A stretch of 64,000 bases of DNA from Pseudopithomyces maydicus (lineage: Eukaryota > Ascomycota > Dothideomycetes > Pleosporales > Didymosphaeriaceae), in contig JANTUC010000005.1 in the NCBI GenBank assembly GCA_026873275.1, positions 310,001-374,000 on the forward strand, written 5' to 3'. The position numbers were made by a program, and so were the translations under genes. Below are positions 1 to 10,211 of this stretch, piece after piece (position 1 is the first letter of the stretch; every line of letters begins with the position of its first letter). The notes under the pieces were generated by a model. That model saw only the letters and a list, made by a program, of their open reading frames with translations, made no database searches and was not told where the DNA came from.

Positions 1-213
1 ATACCTGAGAATGTGAAGGTTGGTATGATCTTCGCCGTGAACGACATCGCAACGCCGGTCTGGAGGGATTATGTTACTCCAGCGCTGGAGTCTGGAAAGC
101 TTCAGTGTCTTCCACCACCTACGATCGTTGGCAAAGGCCTTGAGCACATCAATGAAGCGCTGAAGAGGTCAAAGGCTGGAGTCAGTGCGACTAAATTGGT
201 GGTCGAACTATAA
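1..213 (+). CDS. ToxD-like zinc-type oxidoreductase, C-terminal fragment
   Basis: The frame is open from the left edge and ends at a stop at 211-213, so only about the last 70 residues are present. The tail has the pattern seen at the end of fungal ToxD-like MDR oxidoreductases and trans-enoyl reductases: a W-R-x-Y-V-T-P-A-L segment, then G-K-G-L-E-H-I-N-E-A-L and a final A-T-K-L-V-V. These enzymes are NADPH-dependent reductases, sometimes partners of polyketide synthases. The nucleotide-binding and catalytic parts lie outside the window, so substrate and role cannot be judged. Family assignment is from the C-terminal signature only. Confidence 0.6.
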   Translation: MPENVKVGMIFAVNDIATPVWRDYVTPALESGKLQCLPPPTIVGKGLEHINEALKRSKAGVSATKLVVEL

Positions 214-675
214 AGAGCTGGAGCATAACGCATGATGGATTAGTTTTGAGGTAGCATTTTTAGACAGTTTTATGCATTCGTTGGCCACACCGCTGGATTT
301 ACCAAGTCATTGAGTTAGAAGTTTAGAGCATTCGAATACTAGAATCTCGTTTTTACTTGGCTGTTCTGTTTTTCTCCGACTATCAATATTGAGCCGTGGT
401 ACGAGAAGAACAGATTTGATTATTGGACCATGAATACCAACGACCTGAATCATTCTGTATCCCATCGCATGTACATTTCCTGTCTATGAGCCTATCTCTG
501 TCTCACACCTACACATAACCTACAGCAAGAGCTTCTTATATAGACGCAATGCGATATTTATCACTTTTATTTGACACTAAGCGTCAACATTAACTTTTGA
601 CTCGATGTAGCGGCATGAACAAGCAAACTTGGTATCAGTATCGTTCCATAAGAAAACTTTCTCATCTAATTCTAA

Positions 676-1739
676 CTATGGAACCTGAACAAGCTCTTTT
701 TCTGCATTAAGATAGTACCACCAATGGTACTTCTCTGGCTTCGATGCCGGTTCTTGGGGTTTTGAAGCCTTCTTTGGGATACCGAGTTCCTTTCTCGCGC
801 TCTTGCAAGGTACCCAGCTTGACAGATTGATCTGCGACGTCTGAACAATGGAGATCTTTCCTGGATCTTCCTTGCCGCTCACGAGGTCTTTCCAATATCC
901 ATGACTCTCATCAACGGTCGTCATGACAAAAGAAACATTCTGATACGTGTCACCAATAATGGGGATGACATCATCACCACGCGCCACTTTGTAGTATGTA
1001 AACCAGTCCCGAAACGCTTGTATAGTACCAGGACGATACTTCTCAACATCCTCGTAGGTATCGACGAGCGCAGCCAACGGGTCTTTCACATCAATTCCCA
1101 GCATCTTCCAATCCGTTTCATCTCCATCATTGACGGCTAGGCCACCTAATAGTTTCACCTGTTTTATCTGACCCGTGTAGCCATCGTCTCGGCCAATATC
1201 AAATAGATCCATGGGATCTTTGTCTCCGGGAAACCCAGTAAAGCTATGATTTAAGTTTGGGTTTTCCCACGTTTGTGGTATGCTTCCATACAGGAAGGGG
1301 TAGCTTTTGTGGGGCCAAACGCTTTCGACAAAGCGCGGTGCACCATTCTTCTCGTCGTGAAAGATCGGGTTCAAGGCCTCAGGACGCCGTGTCTCGATTT
1401 TCCCATCAGTCCATCTTGGTATCTCAACAACAAAATTGACGATTTGCTTGTTTTCGGGATCTGGATATAATGGCACATCGTGCCAGAAGGAAATCGGTTC
1501 ATCGCGATGTAATAGATACATGCGCCAATCCTGCACGTGTCAGTAACCTAACTGCGTCATGGATGAGAATTACTCACAAGGGTGTTCCTCTGACCAACTT
1601 CCCGCAGACTTAATGCATCATAGTCGAACTCTGCGCAAGATTTGTCCGGTTTAGGAGCGTCCTTCTTCGTCTCCCTTGTCTGCAAGGGATTGGCTGCAAC
1701 CAGGACCGTGAGCGATGCGATTACAAACTTGGAAATCAT
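676..1739 (-). CDS. Secreted family I inorganic pyrophosphatase
   Basis: Two exons (1739-1578 and 1530-676) flank a 47 bp GT-AG intron at 1531-1577 and give about 338 residues. The first 15-20 residues form a hydrophobic signal peptide, so the enzyme is likely secreted or vacuolar, unlike cytosolic IPP1. The body is a clear family I pyrophosphatase, which hydrolyses pyrophosphate to phosphate using Mg2+. It has R-N-T-L at the exon junction, F-V-V-E-I-P-R-W, the metal-binding G-D-K-D-P-M-D-L-F-D-I-G loop and E-T-D-W-K. The tail is lysine- and proline-rich. Start chosen because it gives the signal peptide. Confidence 0.9.
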
Positions 1740-3212
1740 GGTAAATTTCGAAAAGACGATATTGGTCTCCTTCAGAGTTCCATCACTGCGAACTTGTCAG
1801 TGATTTATACCTCTTTTGTTCCACAATTTTAACTCCTTTCGAATGATTCTTGGCCCAGCTATCCACGCCACATCGAAGAAGAAATTAACGATGCCGCTCG
1901 ATGAAAGTGCTCACTTGCCTAGTCCGGTATACAGACACGTGCCCACGTGCTTGCCATAGCTACGCCACCCAATTGATCGAGCAACCAGATGTTCTCCTAA
2001 GCACACGTGGGGTCCGGACTATCTGCTAGCGAAGGATGCAGTGTGTTATGGTGCCTGGGCGCCAAGGGCCACAGTGGAGCGCTTGTCGGCAATGTCGGAA
2101 ATACGCACCTCAACCTGCTCTCGGATCTCGCATTTCACATGGGGGCAGAAACTGAGGCCTACTGTGTAAATGATCGCTGTCCACCAAACAATTTTTCTAC
2201 TTCAAGCTTCTTGTGAATCTTGTTTATCCGTCTATGATACGAAATTCTCCGCTAACGGATAGCATCTTGCCACTAGACCGAGTGGGTCGCCCAGGTGTGT
2301 ATAATTACTTTAGTCACGTGCCTTCGTACTGCTCAGGTGCACCTACCTATACATGATGTGCCCGCGCGGAGCACTGTTACAGGCGAATGTTACAATATTA
2401 TTTATGCAGCATTCAACTTTGATCGTACGATAGTATTGTTTATTAAGTGATCCTGCAGCATCTGCGATTTTATACTTTCCAGTTCTGTATATACATGTTG
2501 ATCTACCTGAGAAAAATATGCAGCTTCTATATTGCTACTTTCCTATCTGTCGTTTTTCTCATGCGCCTGGACTTACATGGTTATTCGTTGTAGCTTGTTA
2601 CTACCACAAGTTAATCCTACAAGTAGTCGTATCTTTCGGATTAGATCGATACAGCATTATTATACAGCCTTGAAAAATGCTCATCTCCGGCTGGCTCCTC
2701 TCACGTAATGTAATGGATGTCTCATGAAAAACAGCTTCTCAATTGACCTTTGCTTACGATAATTCCCACCTATATGCGGATTTCGAGCGGGGTTTGTGGT
2801 ATCTAGGCACCCTTTGCGAACTTGGGATTATCTTGATTTTTTGGTAATACTAGACTTAGGCGTGATTTCCATTTCACCCTACTCTGTGGCGACAACTAAC
2901 CGGAGTCGTGTTCGAATTGTGAGACACTTTGGTACCATTCAGCTATTACCTGTAGCCTAGAGCTCCGGTTGAGCCAAAGTGAGAGCGAGCTCGGTAGTTG
3001 AAACACACGAAGCTGCCTCGCACGGGCAGATAGCTTTTCAACCCTATTACTTGGCTTTCCCGTTTGCCTGCGCACGTGACTTGCGATTCGTAGTTCAAAA
3101 GCTCGTCTTCTGTTCAAACCTGACACTTCCCATCCCCCGCGACGCACAGCCTAGCATAGCTAGAGCTCAGCTTAGCTAACCCATCACAGACTCAAATTCG
3201 AATTTATCAGAC
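1740..3212. other. Intergenic region without a supportable gene
   Basis: About 1.5 kb between the pyrophosphatase promoter and the next gene. Only short open frames without family signature or coding character occur (for example 2007-2216). CACGTG-type boxes occur near 1936 and 1945, and several CACGTG or CACGTGA words lie upstream of the plus-strand gene. I see no RNA gene or repeat. Confidence 0.5.
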
Positions 3213-4277
3213 ATGGCGCCCACAATACATCGCTCTCAACAATACTTGGAATCTGAAATTTTGCGAGAGAAACTCGAGTGTCAACACCGAATCCCTACCT
3301 CGATTCAAAGTTCGTTCGCATTCTACTGTCCCTCATGCTCCATCGCGGCTTACCTGAAAGCCATCAGAACGTGCCAAGCCGCAATTGTGCAGCGGGGCGG
3401 CATCTTCAATTCAAAGGATCTAGCGTTTGCATTGCCTCTGCCTATTACGAAAAAGTACAAGGGAACCTACCTCGAGCCAAACGAAGCAAGAATGCCCACC
3501 GAAGATATTATCGCTATCGGTCATAGGGACTGGCTAAAATTCTGGAGGCGTGTGAAGATCGGATTACTTCGTGATCTTGATCTGATCATGGATCTCCTCG
3601 AAAAGCTCCGGCATAAAGACAGTGGGATGCAGGATGCACGGAAAGTTCTATCTGAAGCGTTGAATATATACGAAGAGAAAAAAGAAGAGCTGATGAAGGT
3701 TCCAGGTTGGACACCTCCTGGATCCCAGGCCGACCAAGAACCTCAAGGGACCCAAGGTGGGGAAGAATGTAATGGGCAGAATGGTGCTAGCCAGGGGTAT
3801 CGCAGCGTGAAAGTAGATACACTTTCGCTGTCAAAGGCAGAAACCGAATTCCGTGAGGCTCTTGGAATATCCTATCCCCGAAGTGCTCCGAGCACCCCGA
3901 AGTCGTCAGCAAGGCGCGTCCAAATCAGTCAAACCGTGACTGTATCGCCTGATGTCCTTTCTCCCTCGTCAGAGCCGACAAAGCAACTGCACAATTGGCA
4001 CACTGTAGCCGAACTTGCCAGCGAGCGGAAAAACTGGTCGCGCAAGAGACGCTCCGGAGGCCACCGCCGAACCTGGTCAAGCCCTCAAGGTTACGAGAAG
4101 TTGGAAACCAGCTGGTACAAGAAATCCTTCGAGAAGATGGAACACGACGTAAACACAATGTCTCATCTGGACGAAGTCGGCTTCGACTCTAGCGTTGGAA
4201 AGACAGTCGTAGCGAGCGATGGTGATATCGTATCGCATACAAGAGAAAGCGGGGAGGCAAGTTCAAGAAGCCAGTAG
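3213..4277 (+). CDS. Fungal protein of unknown function, 354 aa
   Basis: A single open frame of 354 codons with coding-like composition. I do not recognise a family. The N-terminal 60 residues hold a C-x2-C pair (F-Y-C-P-S-C-S) and a nearby cysteine, then a charged alpha-helical middle (about 110-170) with a W-L-K-F-W-R-R segment and a long E/K-rich helix. The C-terminal half is Ser/Thr/Pro-rich and probably disordered. There is no signal peptide or membrane segment, so it is likely cytosolic or nuclear. It lies next to the repeat-precursor/UstYa pair but nothing ties it to them. Confidence 0.6.
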   Translation: MAPTIHRSQQYLESEILREKLECQHRIPTSIQSSFAFYCPSCSIAAYLKAIRTCQAAIVQRGGIFNSKDLAFALPLPITKKYKGTYLEPNEARMPTEDIIAIGHRDWLKFWRRVKIGLLRDLDLIMDLLEKLRHKDSGMQDARKVLSEALNIYEEKKEELMKVPGWTPPGSQADQEPQGTQGGEECNGQNGASQGYRSVKVDTLSLSKAETEFREALGISYPRSAPSTPKSSARRVQISQTVTVSPDVLSPSSEPTKQLHNWHTVAELASERKNWSRKRRSGGHRRTWSSPQGYEKLETSWYKKSFEKMEHDVNTMSHLDEVGFDSSVGKTVVASDGDIVSHTRESGEASSRSQ

Positions 4278-4857
4278 TGGAAGATGGAAATCTCCTCTTT
4301 CCAGAAGTGGAGACGACCACGAATTGCTTGGGCAAAATGCTCTATACTGACCACAACAAGAAACGAACTCTGTGGGATAAATCATCATTGAGGTCGACAG
4401 AGAGGCTCTATCACCTGGTTGGGAGGCCGGACAGGTGAAAGACGTTGCGAATCTATCACTTTAATGATAAAAGGAAACAAACGACATGGAGAGGACCGAT
4501 TCCCGAAAAAGTTCAAAATCAATCAATGGAAGAATGTGGAACCGGATGTTTCACTTCGGGGTCTAAATGTAAAGGTGTACACTACGACACTCGCTCTCAA
4601 TCAGCCCAACATCGGAGAAGCACATAACAGCATATCATATAGCTGATCTTGATGTATTGTTGCTGTGCATCCAGAAGAAATCAGGCGACTTGTGGATACT
4701 TGAGCTGTGTTTAGATGGTATTGTCTGTACATTTCACCAGTAGATTTGGTTGGGTTCCAATAACAATGTTGCATTTCAACCTTTACGTGAAAAAATGTAA
4801 AAGCGTGATGTAGACTAGAATGAAAAATCCTGACATGACTGTGCTCAGGTAATTATC
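4278..4857. other. Intergenic region between two convergent genes
   Basis: 580 bp holding the 3' ends of the unknown 354-aa gene and the minus-strand repeat precursor. Short plus-strand frames (4419-4646) have no recognisable signature. Nothing else seen. Confidence 0.4.
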
Positions 4858-5471
4858 TCAAGCTCCAGCTTCTTCGATAGTGTCCGGATCATCATCCGCT
4901 CCTTTCCAATACATCATGGCCAAAGGATCGGCCTCAGATACCGGGGCATCGTCTACTTCATGTTGCCACATCATAGCCAAAGGATCATCCGCGGATACAT
5001 CGGCGTCTTTGGAGAACATCATTGCGAGCGGATCATTATCAGGACTATCGCTATGCTTAAGGTACGTCATAGCTAGTGGATCACTGTCCTTTGCTTTGTT
5101 GATATTTCCACTATATGCGGTGTTGGAGGAAGGCGAGTTAAGTGTCGGCTCATCTAGATCGGTAGGTAACAGACCTCTGGAAGGATTATTGCTTTGGGCG
5201 TTACCATTGCCCTTGGATTCGACGGAGTTGTCCGGTGGTTGCTCAACCGCCCATATTGGCATCATAGCGAGAGGGTCTTCATCTGAAAGATGTGTTCCAA
5301 CTTCCAGGGGCCCTTTGAAAGTGTTAGGAAATATTTGCTTTCAATAAATAACTCTTTACCTTTCTTTACATCTCGTCCAAATTCGAACCCGTTTGTCTTC
5401 GGTACCGGCGACGCGCTCCCCAACATCCCACATATTGCAGAGAGGGATAAGAGTGTTATTTGTGTACGCAT
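4858..5471 (-). CDS. Small secreted repeat protein, candidate RiPP precursor
   Basis: Two exons (5471-5360 and 5312-4858) flank a 47 bp intron (5313-5359) and give 188 residues. Residues 1-20 are a signal peptide. After it comes one dibasic K-K (near residue 37), then five copies of D-P-L-A-M-[M/T] each followed by a short variable aromatic or charged stretch: P-I-W-A-V, Y-L-K-H, F-S-K-D, W-Q-H-E and Y-W-K-G. The last four repeats are closely packed and separated by Asp/Glu/Ser/Pro spacers; the first stands about 70 residues upstream. No cysteine occurs in the repeat part. A signal peptide, tandem near-identical units and a divergent UstYa-like neighbour are the hallmarks of dikaritin-type precursors (ustiloxin, phomopsin, asperipin). 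Unlike those, there are no Kex2 K-R sites between units. Alternatives are a pheromone-like precursor or a secreted effector. Confidence 0.7.
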
Positions 5472-6231
5472 CTGCTTAGGAATATAGATAAAAGACTATG
5501 TTGTTCTTCGATTGAATGACCTAGTGGGTGGGACACCAGGCTTATATCTTCGGAAAACCCTCTGATTCACTTATTCGAAAAAGTTTGTAGCTCATTTGTG
5601 GGCTAGGAAGTTTTTTAGCCATCCCAAATAGCACAACCCTGCTCTTTTCTAGACCCGCGTCAGAGCCAAGAAATATGATATGCTGTCCTCACTGGCTATC
5701 TTCATAGATTTGGAATCAGCTCGTTCCTAAATGATATTCCATTGGTTCGATCTAATATTATCCCGGGGACTTTCTGATTTGTACTAGGAATTACCATTCC
5801 TAGATGCTGGCCACCTACCCGTTTCTGAAAGTGAGAGCCTGCTGACATGCATAGCGGCGACTATTGCGTAATCAGTTTCTGATAATAATCAACTCTATGC
5901 ATCGGTGGCTCAGCATCACGCCAATAAAAATCCCAATATGCGGGGTGATAGTTCCTATGCTTGATACAGCTGAGCGTAAGTGCAGGCAATATCTACCTTG
6001 TCATTTAGCCGTAAGACTACCAAATAGTGGTCATCCCAGATTCAGTACTTCTCCGCTGTCTTCACTTTGGATAACACTATCAGTCTCATAACATCCAACA
6101 ACTTACATATCCGGTGCAAGTCGTGAGCTGCGTCCCACAATCTGGAAACTCGACTTTTCCCAGTACTCGAAACATTTCCTTTACGATCATGCTAGAGAAT
6201 TCAGCATTCAAAAGTTCAGATCGAGAAAAGA
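5472..6231. promoter_or_regulatory. Divergent intergenic region of the repeat precursor and UstYa-like gene
   Basis: About 760 bp separates the start codons of the minus-strand precursor and the plus-strand UstYa-like gene, so the two can share one control region. A TATA-like ATATAGATAA lies just upstream of the precursor start (near 5482). I found no TCGGN3CCGA palindrome here, so it is not obviously under the regulator of the 31-64 kb cluster. Confidence 0.4.
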
Positions 6232-7253
6232 TTGCCTATCACCATGTCGGAGACGATGATCTTGCGAATCACCCTAGAAGCAATACCAAGCAAATCATGT
6301 TATATTTATTCTTTGAGGCTATTGTTCTTCTTAGCCTTTTCTTATCATATATTTTATATAGCTCAAGAGCTATTGCGTGCACAAAAGAATCCAGTGGAAC
6401 TGCCTGTAAGTTACCTCGTCCTGTCGTGGTTCCGGTAGCTAGAGATATGGAAAGGCACTCACGAGTGAAAGAAAGGGCTCTTTCGGCCATGAAGAGGTAG
6501 CAAACCTTATTCAACACATTACGCTAACTTATTGGAAAGTTCATGCTCTTTCCAAATATAACAAAACGGAATATTTTACAGAAAACGACGACATGATGCT
6601 CAGAAGTGAAGAATCCGAACAATTTTGGATGAAAATGTTGCAGAGTAAGTTCCATTACCTTGATATATCTGAATACAATAGAACTAACTAGCTAACGTAT
6701 CAAAAGCTGATGGTGTAGTTTCTGTTCCCACACAATGGGCACTCGATCTAGGCCTAACGACTTCCCTTGATAATCCCGACCAGCCTGGTTATAGTATCTA
6801 CCAGGTCGACATGTACCATTCACTTCACTGCTTGGTATGCTACTATTCTCATTTGCCACCCCACCTTCATCCCACTTGACCTTCTTCGGCTGCTACAATC
6901 CCGGTTCAGACGCTTTCGCACATCTAGGCGAACACATACGCACTGGCTGACGCTTTCAATAGCATCACATCCGTTTGCGCCTCGTATCTAAAGTATCCTT
7001 GGACAAATGGCCCCGCGACGACAAACATACTCTACATTGCATCAATTATCTGCGCCAGCAAATCATGTGTCATGCCGATATTACTCTGGGAGGGACCGAT
7101 GACGTGCTACACTATTCTCTCAACAAGGGACATCGGTGTCGAGATTATGACGCCGTCGTACGCTGGACTGAGGATCACAAATGGCCAGGCCATGTTAAAT
7201 GGATAGAGGAGAAGTATGGCTACAAGGCTGGTGCGCAGTCATTAGACACATGA
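6232..7253 (+). CDS. UstYa-family (DUF3328) oxidase
   Basis: Reconstructed with four exons; the last three are firm (exon 2 ends at 6644, exon 3 is 6707-6834, exon 4 is 6963-7253). Exon 1 starts at 6232 or 6244 and joins a GTAAGT donor after 6402; the first acceptor is less certain. An N-terminal segment is hydrophobic (single membrane anchor), as in UstYa proteins. Both family motifs are intact: Y-H-S-L-H-C-L, and K-H-T-L-H-C followed by L-R-Q-Q-I-M-C-H-A-D. The two H-x-x-H-C motifs are needed in UstYa enzymes, which carry out oxidative cyclisation of ribosomal peptide cores. The divergent secreted repeat protein is the natural candidate substrate. UstYa-like proteins also occur outside RiPP loci, so the role is inferred. 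Confidence 0.8.
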
Positions 7254-7567
7254 TTGTTTAATTTATGGCGCTTAACACGAACGTTTATTATTTCAAGAAA
7301 CAATCAGTCTATTTCAGCTGACGCAGCGATCATGGGGCACGCATACTTGCCTACGCAATCTCACCGGAATGTGCCACCTGACCGCGATAGATTAACACCC
7401 TTGATATCCGTATCGCAGTGAGGCGCATCAGCCAATCAAAGTCAACTCAGGCGCAGCAATTCAGCCCCCATGCAGCTGCCTAGCTCAATCCCACAAGATG
7501 TAACATAAGTGCACTCCCATATCGCGATATACTGGCATAATTCAAGCTGGGTTTACCTTTCCTTGCC

Positions 7568-9571
7568 ATGAACGAATCCCAACTGAAAGAATTTTTAACG
7601 CCGCTCGGCCAAGGTTCATCCTGGGGAGCAAAATGCGTGCGGCGGTTACTTGAGGCCGATAGCCTCGCTGACGTGGCTCAAGGCCTCGTTGCGCAAAATG
7701 GTCGGAAACCGGTGACCATGGTGAAAGGCCTGTGGGACGCGTGGGGTATCGACATGCAGACTTGCCACACGTATTGCGACCGGCAAAATTTTCCAATGGT
7801 AAGTAAGCTTATAAAATTATCATCTTAAATATACAGTTTCGTGAACAGAAAATTCAAAATGGAGTTTCCTCGGATTTCAAAAAGTCATTTTTCTTACTAC
7901 TGCTTAAATGCAAGTTTCCGATGCTAAGTAGGGTTAGGTCTTCGATTTTCCGATCTTCACGTCTGGTATTACGAACTATCTTCTGCCGTGGCTTGGTCTT
8001 ACTGCACAGCTACCATACGAGACAGGTTCTATCTCTGGCAACTTTGAAAGTTTCTGCCTTGCGGTTGGAAGTCCCATGCTGAGTACATTCTCTTTGATGT
8101 GCACAACGTTAAATGCACATGCAACATCGAAAATATTTAAGAAGAAATTTGGAAACGGGAAAACAAAGTCTGAGTTAAAAGAAGCGGTTAAATCAGCAGA
8201 GTATTTTCTCTGTGGCTCTCAACAATCACCGATCAGAATCAAAGAGGAACAATTTCGAAAACTGTTTGATGAAGACCCAGCGCAGCTACGTGATCGATGG
8301 CAGCTTTTGGAACAACGTCTGCACAATACTCGTCGACAATACACTTTCTCGCTATTCGCTCAGACTTTCTTTGCAGTCGTCGCATGGGTCCTCACTATTA
8401 TTGGTTCATACGTGACATCCCTAGGTCAGCATTCAGAGGCTCTTCTTCTTTCTTCTGGAACGCTTTGGACCTGGCTGGTACCTTTGGTATTGGGTTGGAT
8501 GGCTGTAGGAGTGCAGTCTCGAGAGAACACAGTGCATGATGCGATAATGGGGGAGGAAAAGCGTGGAGAATATGCACCGGAAAAGGCACTTGAAGCTACT
8601 TCAGGCTTCTTAGACCAGGATTCAATTAAGATACAAGACGCTCTTTGGATGAACGTGCAAGGAGATGAAGCTCGCCAAGGACCCGTCTTCAACTATGCAC
8701 GTATACTTACATATCCAAAGCTGCGAAAAAGGATAGTCAAAGAATTCGAAGAAAAGCTTAAATCACTTCGTAAGCTCGAAAAACGGGGAGATGCGACTCA
8801 TTCTGGAGAAGAATCCCAACCCCCGGCAACAGATTAGATCCGCAAGATCCAGCCTGCGATTCTGCGTCATCCCGAACCCAAATCCCCTCTACTCCTAGTC
8901 CAGGCATTCGTGCCGCCTCGACTCTTGGTTTGGAGTCTGGAACAAATGGAGTCGGCGAACCGTACATGACATGGCACCAAGTAAGCTCGAGCTCAGAGTG
9001 GAAAATAAATTTCTTAATTTCCAACGCAGTCGCTGTGTTCCTTCAATGGGGCGTCACAGGTTCCGCTATTGTGATATCCTACCTAACGGAGGTACGTGGA
9101 CTCGGCTGCCGCTCAGGAAGCTACCTACTTTATGGAATACTAGCAACAACGGCGCATTTTCTACTTCTCATTTCAATGTTCTTATCGCATCATGTCATGT
9201 TGACATATCAAGAAAGTCGCCGTGGAGGTGCTCAAGGCACAGACCACAAGCGATCTCGAAACCCTGTACAGGAGTGGCTTAGCAGATTCGCGGTCTTCAC
9301 ACGCTTCCTCGGGAAATTCACTGCCGTAATCAATGCCTTTTGGATCATACTAAGCTCTATATTCGAGCTCATTGGCTTCTACGAGAGTTGCTGGTGTACT
9401 GGTACAGCTTTAGGGTTGAAAGACAAGGCCTGGGTAGTTCTATTTGTCAGTGGTGACAGAATGCGAGAAGAGGCAGAGCCGTCCTGGATAGGTGGGCTTG
9501 CCATGGGTCTTTTGACTATCACTTTCATGTATTTGATCTCTAGAGGGTACTCTTGGGGGCGCATGAATTGA
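7568..9571 (+). CDS. Multipass membrane protein of unknown function
   Basis: Three exons (7568-7798, 7938-8769, 8838-9571) joined by introns of 139 and 68 bp keep one frame of about 598 residues. The last junction was chosen because it restores frame at a GTAAGC donor. Two hydrophobic helices lie in the middle (around A-V-V-A-W-V-L-T-I-I-G and T-W-L-V-P-L-V-L-G-W) and about four more in the C-terminal third. A charged cytosolic stretch with E-E-K-L-K-S-L-R precedes the second intron. The pattern resembles large fungal integral membrane proteins of no known function. No catalytic motif is visible. Confidence 0.65.
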
Positions 9572-10211
9572 GGGGCTTTGGATGCCGCCCCCTCAAGCAC
9601 AACAAATTGTCTAATGTAATATCTAATCATTATCGCACATTGTGTGTGTTTTATTTGTTGGAAAAAGTAGTAGCTGAGTATGAGCTGACTGGATGAAAAT
9701 GGATGGAGCTATTGAATATTAATTCCAGTAATTTTCATGGTACTCGATATTATGGTATTCGCGAATAAACTTCACCTTTGTTTCCTGGATCGATCCCACT
9801 CGCCGTAAATGGGCTTCCATTCATTACACCAAAAAACTACACTTAACTTCCAGATGCAAAACAACCTTGTCATACCACACTCGCCTAAGATATCACAAAC
9901 TCTCCACAATTCAGTCAACTTTAAATCTTTACATCAGAGCACTGAATTAAATTCCAAAATCCCCTCTTCAAATCCATCTTCCAATTCTTATATGATATCA
10001 TCCACCATCCCTACCACACCAAACAAATGAAGTAAACACCCCACACACAATTACAAATAAAAGGCATCCCTCTCCAATCTTCCAACTCCAAAACACCATC
10101 TCAAACCCAGCTCCAAGCATATACGCTAGCAAATAAGTAATTCAAACCATATCCTTCTCCCCTTGCCCCCACCAAAAAAATGAAAAAGAAAAAAAGAAAA
10201 AGAAAAAAAGA
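9572..10211. other. Low-complexity intergenic region
   Basis: 640 bp between two convergent genes. It is rich in A and C, with runs of CCAAAAC/CACAAAC type, and ends in a purine tract of A-rich repeats at about 10178-10210. The small frame 9809-10030 has composition like this low-complexity DNA and no family signature. Confidence 0.5.

Noticed and set aside
2007..2216. 69-codon plus-strand frame
   Set aside because: No signature, isolated in a non-coding region.
9809..10030. 73-codon plus-strand frame
   Set aside because: Ser/Asn/His-rich translation of low-complexity A/C-rich DNA.
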